The notes under the pieces were generated by a model. That model saw only the letters and a program-made list of their open reading frames with translations. It ran no database searches and was not told where the DNA came from. A program made the position numbers and the translations under genes. This document shows, piece by piece, positions 24,101 through 31,433 of a DNA stretch of 64,000 bases. This stretch comes from Xestospongia muta (taxonomy: Eukaryota > Porifera > Demospongiae > Haplosclerida > Petrosiidae). Position 1 is the stretch's first letter. The number at the start of each line of letters is the position of its first letter. Where the stretch lies: contig OY848917.1 of NCBI GenBank assembly GCA_963693285.1, positions 23,256,245 to 23,320,244 on the forward strand, read 5' to 3'.

Positions 24101-27100
24101 AGAACTACACGTATCTTCTATACTAATGTATTCACTCTACATTTTTATTGTTTTATAATGTAATTCAACTATTTATGATCATATACATTTTTCCACAAAT
24201 AATATTTGCATTAACAATTGAGTCAAAACACAAATATAATCAAATGTGGAGTTGGTATTCATGCTGAAAATAAACAGACATATTAGATTCTGTGCATATT
24301 TTTTGACAGCTAATTTTTATTAGATAGCTACCATACTATGCTTTGATGTACACCGTTAAAAAAACTAATTGTTTCAAGTACATTATACATGTACACATCA
24401 AAAAACTATTGGCAAGCACAACGCTTTATTTAAACATTGCATTAACCAAAATGTTAATGATCAGAAACATGTTCATAATATTAAGGAGAGGTTAATAAAG
24501 TTCAAAGTTAAGGACATACACCTTTGACACAAATAGGATTTGTAGGTTGGGGAGGTTTAGTGGTTATAGGATTACATGAGCAAACATCTGGAGGACCTGG
24601 TTCACCCTTTTTACCTTTTTACCATCATTTCCTTGTATTACCATGCCACCTTTGTCACCTTTATTACCTTTGTCTCCTTTTGAGGCTACTGGACTGACTA
24701 GGCCTATCTCACCTGTTTTGCCCTACTTGTCCTTTTGGTGCTGCCTGTCCTTTCTACCTTTTGGACCTCTTGATCTTATTTCACCTGTTAGGTCAATTGA
24801 TCCCATAAAACCTCTGATATCAGGTGGAACTATTCTTCCCTTTTTGTTCTGGTAGACTTTGAAGACCCATTGATCCATTTAGACTATTATGGCCATCTCT
24901 ACCTGGTGGGCCCAAAGAGCCTTTGTCACCTTTACGGCCCGGTAGTCCCATTTCTCCTTTTGGGTAAATTGATTCATTAAAATCAGTGGTACCATTATCA
25001 TCATTGATATCATATGAACATGATTTGCCTTAAGAACCTGTGACATCAATATTACCTTTTATACCTTGAGAACCTGGGACACCAGTATCACCTTGAAGAC
25101 CTTTTTGGCCAGTAACACCTTTGATTCCTTGTATACCATGTCTGCCATGGTGTCCTTTTCTCTTTCTGTCTCTTTATACAAGTAGTACATGAACCTAAAG
25201 TTCTTAAGAAAATCGTATTAACCACACTGCACTCAGTTTGTGCATTTACTACACTACAAGAACTCAGCCAATATAATGACAAAAGGATAATCAGTAGCTT
25301 TATCATCCATTCAAAATTATTATGCTTCTGATAGGGCTAGTCTATCAGATATAATCATAAAATATTTGTGGCCTAATATCTGCACATGTACATTATCTTT
25401 TCAATGTCTTACTCACTAGATTCTTTTAACTACACGTACACTATATAGAGCTAATAATTTCTTCATAGTTACTTCACAGACTCTGAAAACTGTTGGTTCT
25501 TTACAATATAAGTACATGTACAAATCAAAAAAAAATATTGACAAATGAAACAGACAAATATTTAATTGAAGTCTGTTATTATAGTGTTAATCAAAATAAT
25601 AATGACTGGTATGATGTGTGTATAATATACAATATATTAAAGAGGGTTTAATTGAAGTCAAAAATTAAGGGCAAATGCAATCTTTTCCTTTGCAACATGT
25701 TGGAGGAATTGTAGAATCTGTAGGTTTTGTAGTAGGAGGAGGAGCTGTAGGACATGAACAAACACCTGGAGGACCTTGTTCACCCTTTTGACCTTTTTGA
25801 CCATCATTTCCTTGTATTCCCATTCCACCTACATTACCTTTATTACCTTTGAGTCCTCTTGGGCCTACTGGACCAGCTGGGCCTATCTCACCGTTTGTTC
25901 CTTTTTCTCCTTTTATACTTATACCTTTTGGTCCTACAGGTCCAACTTCGCCTTTAAGTCCATTTTCACCTTTTGGACCAACTGGTCCCTTATCACCTTT
26001 GATACCAGGTGGACCTATTATTCCTTTTTCACCTTTTGAACCTGTCAATCCATTTAGACCATTATGACCATTTCTACCTGGTAGACCCAAGGAGCCTTTG
26101 TCACCTTTAGGTCCTACTGGTCCCATTTCTCCTTTTGGTCCAATTGTTCCATTAAGACCATTGGTACCATTAATACCATTAACTCCATGTAAACCTGGTT
26201 TACCTGGAGGACCTAGGAAACCAATATCACCTTTTATACCTTGAGGACCTGGGGCACCAATATCACCTTGAAGACCTTTTTGGCCAGTTTCACCTTTGAT
26301 ACCTTGTTTACCACGTTTGCCACGACGTCCACGTTGGCCTTGTTCTCCTTTCTCTCCCTTTATAGAACCTAAGTTATTAATAAAATTATAGTTACTTTAA
26401 CCACACTACACTCACCTTGTGCATTTACTACACAATAGAAACTCAAGCAATATATTGACAAAAGGACTATTAGCAGCTTCATCATCCAGTCAAATTGTGG
26501 TGTTTCTGATAGTGCTAGCTTGTTAAATAATTGTATTCTAGTGATATCTTCTATAGTGATATCACAGTAGGTGATGATACCACAACACCCACTTAATCAG
26601 TTACTTCAAGGTTTTAAGCAACCTTGTAAATATCAATGCATGACAACGATTTCTACATTTTTGGAAAGGTTCAAAACTTCAAAGTAATGATCTAAGTCAC
26701 TGTGTATACATCATTTGAAATCAGTCAAAACACATTGCTTGTTTTCTTTACTATTGTCGCATATCAAATAGTTCTGCTGACCAGTTCAACCAATATAAGG
26801 GACTTGTACTTAGAATACTTACATGCTGTACTACATTACATGATAACATGTAGTACAAGTGAAAAAGTACATTAATTATCTGATTTATATGTATGTAGGA
26901 GATTCTGTAGGGTATGTGTGTGTGTGAGTGTTTTTTATATGCGTGCTTGCATATATATGTGTGTGTGTGTGTGTTTAATCTCATCATTTGTCCTGTTCAT
27001 ATGTACGTTTTATTATTAACGTTATTTTTTATTTTCTATGTAGGTTGCTATTACACCTAAAGATAGAATACCACCCAAACGAGAGAAAGTATCCCTGTTG

Positions 27101-30100
27101 ATTAGTCACTGCAATGACTCCATTCATATGCCATTATCTCATTTGTCATCTACAATATCTAGTATACATTGTGAACCACAGCAGTTATCAGTAGCTGATC
27201 AGGAGAAAAAAATGTCATTGTCTTTTTTGAGAAGACAATTAAAGTGAGTTCAACTTATTAATCATTATAGATGCATATGTAATAGACTTGATCAAAATTC
27301 ATTACTTACAGAGATATTATTTACTTGAATAAGAGCCACAGCATCTGTCTCTTGGTCTTGGTCCTTTTAGAAATTAAAAAATCTATTCACTAAGTATTTG
27401 GTATTAAATGTTTACTGTGGGTTACTATTTGGGGATATTTAAAGGTTGTTAGTACAGTTAGCAAATGACAATTTTAGTTTTGACAGTCGTTAATACAGTC
27501 ATAAAATATTAGGCTTATATGAAGTACATTGTTGTGTCATAAGCAAATATGTTGCTGTTATCAAAAATTTATAAGTTAAACATTTACAGGTTTACAACCA
27601 GATAACCTCTGAAGTGAAGACTATCTACATGTATTAAAATGTATTTGATTTCACTTTTATTCATTATAGGTCTCATGTCCAAGAATTAGAGGCCATTCGA
27701 GAGTCATTAAGGCATAAATTACAAGGGCCACCTCATTCTGAATTTGACAGTTATAATGAAGATACAGTAGCAAGTGATGACTATCCTGTTCACCATAGTA
27801 CATTACCTAATGTAGCAGACACCAGTAATAACATTTCTCCAATCAACGTAATCCCTACATCTACTATAATACATAATGATGTTGATGTTTCTACTGAACA
27901 AACTGATCCTGTCATATCATCCAATAAGTGTCAATTGAATTCACCTATAATTCACGTAGATGTGATAACGTCTGAGGATCTACCTGTAACTTCTCCCGTC
28001 GCCTTTCCAGAGACTGTAAGTGTGTCTGTTAAGACGACTTCCTGTGATAACTTACATAAAAATCACATTAAAGAAGACTCACCCACTAAGACGTTATCAG
28101 CACATTCTGATGATAAACCACTTAAAGATGAAGAATCAACAATAATGTCCATTGAAACCATACCAGAACAACCCAACCATAATTTACTTGTTCCACCCAC
28201 TGTAGAGGACACACCCACTGATAACACTCCACTAACTTCTACTAATGAAGTACCTTGTTTACACGGATCTTCCAATGAAAACTTACCTGTGCATTCCAGT
28301 GGAATTATTACTGATCACCTAACTCAAGACCTACATCTGTTGAAGAAAGATTTATCCCATTATGATTTTTCAGTCACTTCTGATGATAAATGTCCGTTAT
28401 CTCCTACCCAAGATTTATTAGTACCTGTCTCTGAAGATATACCTATTTCTACTAAAGACTTACCAATAACACAATTAACTTCATCACCATTATCTACTTC
28501 TCCTCTATCTATATGTCATACCTCTCCATTACATATTACTACTACTACTACATATTGTATGAATGTAGGTACTCCATTACTATCACCTTCACCTAGTAGT
28601 GGGGATAATGAATCAGATAGAGAGGAAAATGAGGAGGAGAAGGACAAAGAAGACAATGAGAAGGAGGTAGATGAAGAGAATGAAGCAAAGGAGGTAAATA
28701 GTCAGATAGAAGGCAATGAAAAAAATGATGTTGAAGAAAAATTAGTTGAAATTGAAATGGACAAAGTCGAAAGGAAAAAGCAAGAAAAAGTGGCCACACC
28801 TTCTCAAGTAGATAGTTTCTGTGACAATGGTACTGCTCTAACAGTTAAAGTATTATCAGGAGTTTACAGCAGTTCAAGGACACATCAAGATAATGAGCAG
28901 TTTATACATAGCCATTTACTATCAGATAAAGAGAAAAACGCTAATATATCTGAACAAGTAATCACTGGAGAGAAAGACTTAAATTTTTCCATTTTAATAA
29001 GCTCATCAGATAATGAATCTGACATTGATGAATTAGTTCCTGAAAGAGTATTTAGTGACACAGATGATTTTGAACCTGATGATAAGGACATCACCTCTGA
29101 AGATTTAGAGGAGGAACAAGAAGTTCAGAAAATATTGGAACGTCTACTAAAACGTCCTGTTAATCTATCAGATACTGAGAGTTGTCCTGAACCTAGTAGT
29201 AGTACTAGTGATAGTGAGACCAGTGTTAGAGAGGAGGATCATAAGTCTATTGTTTTATCAACTGATGAATCTGATAATGAGTGTAATGAAAGAGCACATA
29301 CTAAAACAAGGAGGTATGTCAATTGTTACAAGTATCTACATGTTCATCATTAGATTATAATATGTACATGTAAGTATTATAAGTAGACCTTGTGACTAGA
29401 TTGTATTATAACAGCATGTTGTTATGACTATATGTAATGAGTGTTGAATATTGACCACATCAAAAGGTTTTTCTTAGTGATTTATTAAGTATTGTAGTAC
29501 ATGTATTACTATACAGTGTATATGTAAATATAAATATATATCAGAGCTCACAGAATACATAAAACTTTAAAATTTGCCTATTATAACCAAATAAACATGA
29601 TAATTTATATGAGTGTGGAGTATTTATCAACAATGTATTAGTATTAATAATTCATTAGGAAAACACTTTGATGAGGTGAAATGGTTGTGACAGATAAGTG
29701 GATCATGATTTTAATAAGTTATAGTCTTCTTCCTGGGTTGTCATGTGGTTACATAATAACCTTCACTTCCTCTTGGTCTTTACATAAGCACATAATGTTG
29801 TTTATTTATAACTATCATAATTATGTACAGTGTACATGATTGTAGAACAAGCATTTTCACATATTATAGTTAAATATATCATTATCTTCATAGGATTATT
29901 CGAGAGCAATTACCAAGCTATTTTCTTCCAGAGGAGGAACTGGGTGATAAATTAAGAGCCCTTCGTCTATTAGCTCTCTCTCGTTCTTCACCGCGAGTAC
30001 CATCAGAGCTAATTCCTCCTACCACTAATGACACGAGAACAAAAGGATCACCTGATAAGGATAGAGAAAGTGACAAAAGAACTTATCCTTGTATAACTAC

Positions 30101-30149
30101 CTCTGAAAAAGATCGACTGCATCGTATATTTTATTATAAAGATAATTAA
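7648..30149 (+). CDS. C2CD3: C2CD3-like centriolar protein, complete gene in 15 exons
   Basis: Orthologue of C2 domain-containing protein 3, a centriole distal-end protein needed for distal appendages and cilium assembly in animals. Exons: 7648-7678, 7725-7914, 8781-8884, 9501-9618, 9793-10317, 10584-11154, 11652-11756, 12144-12230, 12285-12395, 12798-13225, 13412-13638, 14022-14155, 27044-27243, 27670-29313, 29894-30149. All introns are GT..AG. All phases join, and the sum is 4731 nt, exactly 1577 codons including TAA. Residues ~25-150 form the family's N-terminal C2 region ([13 protein letters not shown], then [11 protein letters not shown]). A second C2 spans ~470-610 ([28 protein letters not shown]). 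A third spans ~735-885 ([14 protein letters not shown]; then [12 protein letters not shown] with GQLKV). Residues ~944-1491 are acidic and disordered, and the C terminus is conserved-looking ([20 protein letters not shown]). It is shorter than the human protein (about 2350 aa). Intron 12 is 12.9 kb and contains antisense genes. Confidence 0.88.
7725..7914 (+). CDS. C2CD3: C2CD3 exon 2, N-terminal C2 region
   Basis: The acceptor is ATCATCTCAG and the donor GTAAGT. It encodes the N-terminal signature of C2CD3: [17 protein letters not shown], then [12 protein letters not shown] with its WWGE core. This matches the family pattern LPP..GQL..TV..WWGE..GTLF and is one of the two strongest grounds for the ortholog call. 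Confidence 0.85.
7915..8780 (+). other. C2CD3 intron 2
   Basis: 866-base AT-rich intron. No ORF or repeat with content was seen. Confidence 0.6.
8781..8884 (+). CDS. C2CD3: C2CD3 exon 3, N-terminal C2 region
   Basis: Encodes [18 protein letters not shown] and then [15 protein letters not shown], the middle of the N-terminal C2-like domain. It enters in phase 2 and leaves in phase 1, with donor GTATTA. Confidence 0.8.
8997..9110. repeat. Long imperfect inverted repeat in C2CD3 intron 3
   Basis: The left arm, about 8997-9045 (AATTTACACCTCTC, then ATGATTATATTCATTACTA), is the near reverse complement of the right arm at about 9067-9110. The loop is about 20 bases and CA/TA-rich. It looks like a foldback or MITE-type element lying directly against a microsatellite. 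Confidence 0.7.
9121..9165. repeat. (GT)n microsatellite
   Basis: A run of GT/TGTG units interrupted near its left end by TATG. It lies within intron 3, immediately after the inverted repeat. Confidence 0.9.
9501..9618 (+). CDS. C2CD3: C2CD3 exon 4, end of the N-terminal C2 region
   Basis: Encodes [18 protein letters not shown] and then [20 protein letters not shown], the final strands of the N-terminal C2 domain. Acceptor TTTTTCATTAG, donor GTAACT. Confidence 0.82.
9793..10317 (+). CDS. C2CD3: C2CD3 exon 5, linker
   Basis: Continues with [20 protein letters not shown], the last C2 strand, then a His/Asp/Ser-rich linker and a helical segment ([20 protein letters not shown]). Acceptor TTTTATAG, donor GTGAGT. 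Confidence 0.85.
10343..10460. repeat. Short tandem repeat of ATAACATAATGTACATGT
   Basis: Four near-identical 18-base units spaced 25-30 bases apart just inside intron 5. Each contains the palindromic GTACATGT core that is common through the window. Confidence 0.8.
10584..11154 (+). CDS. C2CD3: C2CD3 exon 6, linker and start of second C2
   Basis: A low-complexity Pro/Gln/His/Ser-rich part leads into [14 protein letters not shown] and [17 protein letters not shown], the first strands of a C2 domain, ending at [13 protein letters not shown]. It exits in phase 0 with donor GTTTGT. Beyond 11154 the frame stays open until 11208, but the next exon joins at the GT. Confidence 0.85.
11331..11473. 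mobile_element. Small TIR element (MITE-like) in C2CD3 intron 6
   Basis: It starts GGAATTGTA and ends TACAATTCC (9-bp perfect terminal inverted repeats), with TTTAA at both outer edges, hinting at a TTAA target. Related copies occur near 39583-39735, 55191-55345 and 59802-59955 inside duplicated blocks. A copy lacking its right end sits at about 20377-20490. Confidence 0.55.
11652..11756 (+). CDS. C2CD3: C2CD3 exon 7, second C2
   Basis: 35 codons in phase 0: [20 protein letters not shown] and [15 protein letters not shown]. The acceptor is TGTACTAG. This exon is the first one repeated in the downstream array. Confidence 0.85.
12144..12230 (+). CDS. C2CD3: C2CD3 exon 8, second C2
   Basis: 29 codons in phase 0: [20 protein letters not shown] and then EGQSDVESV, a conserved strand of the C2 fold in this family. 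Donor GTGAGT. Confidence 0.87.
12285..12395 (+). CDS. C2CD3: C2CD3 exon 9, end of second C2
   Basis: 37 codons in phase 0 containing [20 protein letters not shown] and the closing VGTPNQIP. The motif (Y.P..DP.SG...G.L...V..GT..QI) is typical of C2CD3. Intron 8 is only 54 bases. Confidence 0.88.
12798..13225 (+). CDS. C2CD3: C2CD3 exon 10, basic linker and start of third C2
   Basis: The acceptor is TTTCTTTAG. It encodes a Lys/Glu/Thr-rich linker ([15 protein letters not shown]) and then [20 protein letters not shown], the first C2 strand. The frame continues past the donor GTCAAT; duplicated copies have the better donor GTCAGT at the same point, which supports the boundary. Confidence 0.85.
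13412..13638 (+). CDS. C2CD3: C2CD3 exon 11, third C2
   Basis: Encodes [30 protein letters not shown] and [17 protein letters not shown]: the central C2 strands with a P-x-W motif. Acceptor TTACTCTCAG, donor GTACAT. Confidence 0.87.
14022..14155 (+). CDS. C2CD3: C2CD3 exon 12, third C2
   Basis: Encodes [14 protein letters not shown] and [19 protein letters not shown]. The GWYNI..G...GQ(L/I)K.. motif is a hallmark of C2CD3. Phase 0 exit at GTTAGT. The continuation VAITP is in exon 13, 12.9 kb away. Confidence 0.9.
14156..15701. other. C2CD3 intron 12, left part (non-coding)
   Basis: No coding potential. It contains TACATGTA-rich sequence and blocks repeated downstream: about 14310-14760 recurs near 33530-33910 and 50150-50520, and 14930-15300 recurs near 43180-43560. 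An AATAAA signal for the minus-strand gene lies at 15625-15620. Confidence 0.6.
15702..16580 (-). CDS. Small secreted Cys-rich protein 1 (EMI-like), four exons
   Basis: Exons on the minus strand: 16580-16495, 16450-16346, 16295-16197, 15771-15702. Together they make 360 nt, 119 aa plus TGA, with all phases matching. Residues 1-26 form a signal peptide (MNQSKICC, then [12 protein letters not shown]). The mature part has paired and spaced cysteines: [26 protein letters not shown], and VRVCCNGY followed by YPQC. The late CC-x-G-Y and the W-C spacing resemble an EMI domain, but the match is partial. The last exon gives a Pro/Thr tail ending [19 protein letters not shown] box is present at 16643-16636. 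The gene is antisense inside C2CD3 intron 12. Three paralogues lie downstream, at 35.7, 45.5 and 51.4 kb. Confidence 0.7.
15834..15864. repeat. 31-base near-perfect palindrome
   Basis: 13-base arms (ACTGCCTGGCATT / AATGTCAGGCAGT) with one wobble around CAAAC, inside the last intron of the Cys-rich gene. A second copy lies at about 45173-45203. On the minus strand it is bracketed by AG and GTAAGT like a mini-exon, but its only open frame does not fit the gene's phase. Confidence 0.6.
16581..18631. other. C2CD3 intron 12, non-coding stretch
   Basis: It begins with the promoter region of the minus-strand Cys-rich gene, which is shared with its paralogues up to about 16700. About 16975-17400 holds two tandem copies of a block (TCCTTGTAGTGTGGTTTGTC, later AATAAAGAAGTGTC, then CCACAGACACTC) that recurs at 46320-46600. 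A TAA trinucleotide run lies at 18484-18499. No genes. Confidence 0.55.
18632..19201 (-). mobile_element. Ty3/gypsy-type retrotransposon RNase H fragment
   Basis: A 189-codon open stretch whose centre reads [58 protein letters not shown] and ADALSRLPG. This is the canonical order of the RNase H domain in Ty3/gypsy pol. The acidic residues of EKE, TDH and ADALSR are present. The first catalytic D motif (normally TDAS..G.GAVL) is not recognisable. There is no reverse transcriptase upstream and no integrase downstream, and I saw no LTR pair. It is a truncated, domesticated or dead remnant inside intron 12. Confidence 0.85.
19423..20244 (-). pseudogene. Collagen-like secreted protein A, with one in-frame TGA
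   Basis: Exon 1 is 20244-20175 (signal peptide [15 protein letters not shown]). A 48-base intron follows, then exon 2 at 20126-19423. The total is 774 nt, the same length as paralogue C. Gly-X-Y repeats run almost throughout (for example [19 protein letters not shown]), with a non-collagen break around [19 protein letters not shown]. It ends with a Cys tail, [18 protein letters not shown] single TGA at 19695-19693 sits where the pattern expects Gly-Ile-Arg; paralogue B has AGA there. The frame continues unbroken afterwards for another 90 codons, with one GIK-RCV irregularity. It is either a very young pseudogene, a polymorphic null, a sequencing error, or a gene making a shorter product. Confidence 0.75.
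20245..20300 (-). promoter_or_regulatory. Conserved proximal promoter block of the collagen genes
   Basis: The bases just upstream of the start (CACCACAATTTGACTGG and a CTAGCACTA block after a TTATTTAA-like TATA region) are almost identical to those upstream of collagen C at 26486-26530, so they predate the duplication and may hold the core promoter or 5' UTR. Confidence 0.35.
20377..20490. mobile_element. Truncated copy of the intron-6 TIR element
   Basis: It matches the left part of the 11331-11473 element (GGAATTGTATTACAATATAA onward) but lacks the right TIR. It shares ACTATTAGAATACATTAG with the copies in the downstream array. Confidence 0.6.
20686..20792 (-). pseudogene. Isolated exon-3 remnant of the Cys-rich (EMI-like) family
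   Basis: On the minus strand, after a TATTTTAG acceptor, the frame reads through [14 protein letters not shown] and [10 protein letters not shown] up to a GTAGG donor. It closely matches exon 3 of the gene at 15702-16580, but one Cys of the CC pair is Ser. No exon 1 or 2 is found beside it. It lies directly 5' of collagen A on the same strand. Confidence 0.6.
22140..22249. repeat. Foldback element alpha (imperfect inverted repeat)
   Basis: A ~44-base left arm (ATGGAATCTACAG.., later AGTTACTCACTATATAATTT) pairs with the right arm (AACAAATTATATAGTGAGTA..). About 110 bp in all. Copies: 37974-38083, 53592-53701, about 58196-58305 and about 63079-63189. Confidence 0.7.
22381..22499. mobile_element. 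Foldback element beta (MITE-like, ~45-bp TIRs)
   Basis: 119 bp with nearly perfect inverted arms: TATGGAATCTAGAACTCATG continuing to ATAATTTGTT, against the reverse complement ending CATGAATTCTAGATTCCATA. Its internal arm sequence is related to that of element alpha 130 bp away. Copies: 38215-38333, 53833-53951, 58437-58555 and 63321-63439. They travel with the larger block rather than inserting independently. Confidence 0.75.
24508..25306 (-). pseudogene. Collagen-like protein B, degenerate
   Basis: It starts with a good signal peptide ([22 protein letters not shown]). The exon-1 donor is destroyed: CAAACTGAGT stands where paralogues A and C have CAAGGTGAGT. Several frameshifts and stops interrupt the Gly-X-Y sequence, which is still recognisable through 24600-25130 in alternating frames. 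It ends in a family-type tail, CVKGVCP, before TAA at 24510-24508. Confidence 0.8.
25665..26485 (-). CDS. Small secreted collagen-like protein C, two exons
   Basis: Exon 1, 26485-26416, encodes a signal peptide ([20 protein letters not shown], then NAQ). A 47-base intron (26415-26369, GTGAGT..TTAG) leads to exon 2, 26368-25665. The total is 774 nt, 257 aa plus TAA. From about residue 28 to 220 the protein is Gly-X-Y with many charged GEKG/GPKG triplets, typical of triple-helix collagen, with an imperfection at [10 protein letters not shown] Pro/Thr stretch and a Cys tail ([16 protein letters not shown], then [13 protein letters not shown]) follow; the cysteines may link chains. There is no C-propeptide or NC1-like domain, unlike spongin short-chain or fibrillar collagens. 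It lies antisense in C2CD3 intron 12, 360 bases upstream of pseudogene B. Confidence 0.88.
26486..27043. other. Promoter region of collagen C and right end of C2CD3 intron 12
   Basis: About 26486-26525 is the block shared with collagen A. About 26535-26600 (GTGATATCTTC.. AACACCCACTTA) matches the promoter region of the Cys-rich genes, near 16627-16680. A (GT)n run lies at 26956-26973. The exon 13 acceptor TTTTCTATGTAG ends at 27043. Confidence 0.5.
27044..27243 (+). CDS. C2CD3: C2CD3 exon 13
   Basis: Opens with [16 protein letters not shown], completing the GQLKV..P motif split by the long intron, and ends [14 protein letters not shown]. Phase 2 exit with donor GTGAGT. This exon has no copy in the downstream array. 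Confidence 0.85.
27244..27669 (+). other. C2CD3 intron 13
   Basis: 426 bases, AT-rich; nothing else seen. Confidence 0.6.
27670..29313 (+). CDS. C2CD3: C2CD3 exon 14, long disordered acidic exon
   Basis: 548 codons. It starts with a helical stretch ([17 protein letters not shown]), then a Ser/Thr/Pro/Asp-rich region and a Glu/Lys-rich segment near 28600-28800. Acidic serine clusters follow, such as [19 protein letters not shown] and [18 protein letters not shown], of the kind targeted by acidophilic kinases. Donor GTATGT. The 3' 600 bases are copied at 46604-47212. Confidence 0.85.
29314..29893 (+). other. C2CD3 intron 14
   Basis: 580 bases, AT-rich; a close copy lies at 47213-47791. Confidence 0.6.
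29894..30149 (+). CDS. C2CD3: C2CD3 exon 15 (terminal)
   Basis: The acceptor is TTATCTTCATAG. It encodes [20 protein letters not shown], then a basic Ser/Pro/Thr-rich stretch and [15 protein letters not shown] before TAA. The predicted frame from exon 1 lands exactly on this stop. Confidence 0.85.
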
Positions 30150-31433
30150 TAACATATGCTCATTAATGTTTTAAATTAGTACTAATTATTGAGACAATGT
30201 ATAATGTACTTACATGGAAATCGATATTAACCTGTCTAATGAAGCCATGTCTTTATAACTTTGTGTGATCAACTAGGAATCTACTTTGGAATTAAGGGGA
30301 AACACCATTGGTACAAGTATTAGTTTTTGTCAAAAGTCTTAGCTATTTTTTAATTGTAAGTAAACAGATAAGATGTTATAGGCCACTAACTGCCTGCTTC
30401 AATGGTTTTTCCCACTGCATCCATGACTTCATAAAAAGGATTCACTAGAGGATTAGACTCAGACAATTGAAATGATGAATTTGGAGATCATGTGGGGTTT
30501 TGATTTTTTAAATATTTTTATTCTTTTGAGGTGGGATGACTAGAACAAAGTATGATTGAGGACAGTATAAATTGTAAATGATCATGAAGCTTGATAAAAG
30601 TTAAAGCAGGAAGACAAAACATATGCTTTGTTATAGAAGAGTCCATAAAATCCTAAAGCAAAAAGTTTGTTTTGTACAAAGAGTGTAGTGGATAATAGAT
30701 TTCAAGCAGATTCAAAATTCAGAACTTTACATATGTATTATACATAATTAAATAAATTTTCTTCAAGATGTCAGAGTGGATATTAGGTGTAATATTAAAA
30801 TTATACTTATCTACTGGTCATTTGATGACCAACCAACACTGCCATGATATTATAGATCTTTTAATTACTAAGCTATCTCATTGAGCTGTATGTATGACTG
30901 CAACTTAGCATTACTTCTTCATAATTTAAGCCTTAATTATTTTAGTTTCAATGTATTTATATATATAATCTATTATAGTGCCATAACATTACTTATTATT
31001 CAAAAAAACAAACAAACTGCATTGGAATATAGAAAATGATGGATTAGCTGGAAATAATTATTTCAATTAAAATGACTATTAAAAATAAACAATGATTATT
31101 TGTAATAATCCAAGGTTTTTACTTTAGAATAAGCCCAAATAAAGTCACATTTCTTCCAATATGATCCAGTCTGGTTCAATAAACACAAGTAAATATTCAT
31201 TCATTGAAGTTAATAGAAATGTCATTGATAATGAGTATGAAAAAACTAAGATTACTATTTTATTACATTTAATGTAATTTCCAAGTGTTTAATGTAAATA
31301 CATGTTCAGTATACTGGTTTAAAGTTCACTTACTATTGATGTACAACTGAGCTAGCCTTCCCAACACAATATGGTACAGTAAATCTAGTTTTTTTAGTTA
31401 AAAAGGAATAGAAGCTTCAATTGGGCTGAGTTT
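30150..31433. other. 3' flank of C2CD3
   Basis: No coding potential. A possible AATAAA lies at 30751. Parts are repeated in shortened form at 48048-48759. The right boundary at about 31433 is a duplication breakpoint where sequence switches into the middle of an exon 8 copy. Confidence 0.55.

Larger units (their letters stand above)
20793..24507. other. C2CD3 intron 12, non-coding repeat-rich stretch
   Basis: No genes. About 21700-23250 is the founder-like copy of a ~1.5 kb block that recurs four more times (about 37550-39150, 53160-54750, 57770-59350, and 62650 to the window end), each time next to a C2CD3 exon 12 copy. It contains the two foldback elements listed separately. About 20890-21500 resembles 14930-15540. 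About 23330-23580 has a short tandem repeat around CCTAGTATCCTGGGAGCAGC. Confidence 0.6.
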
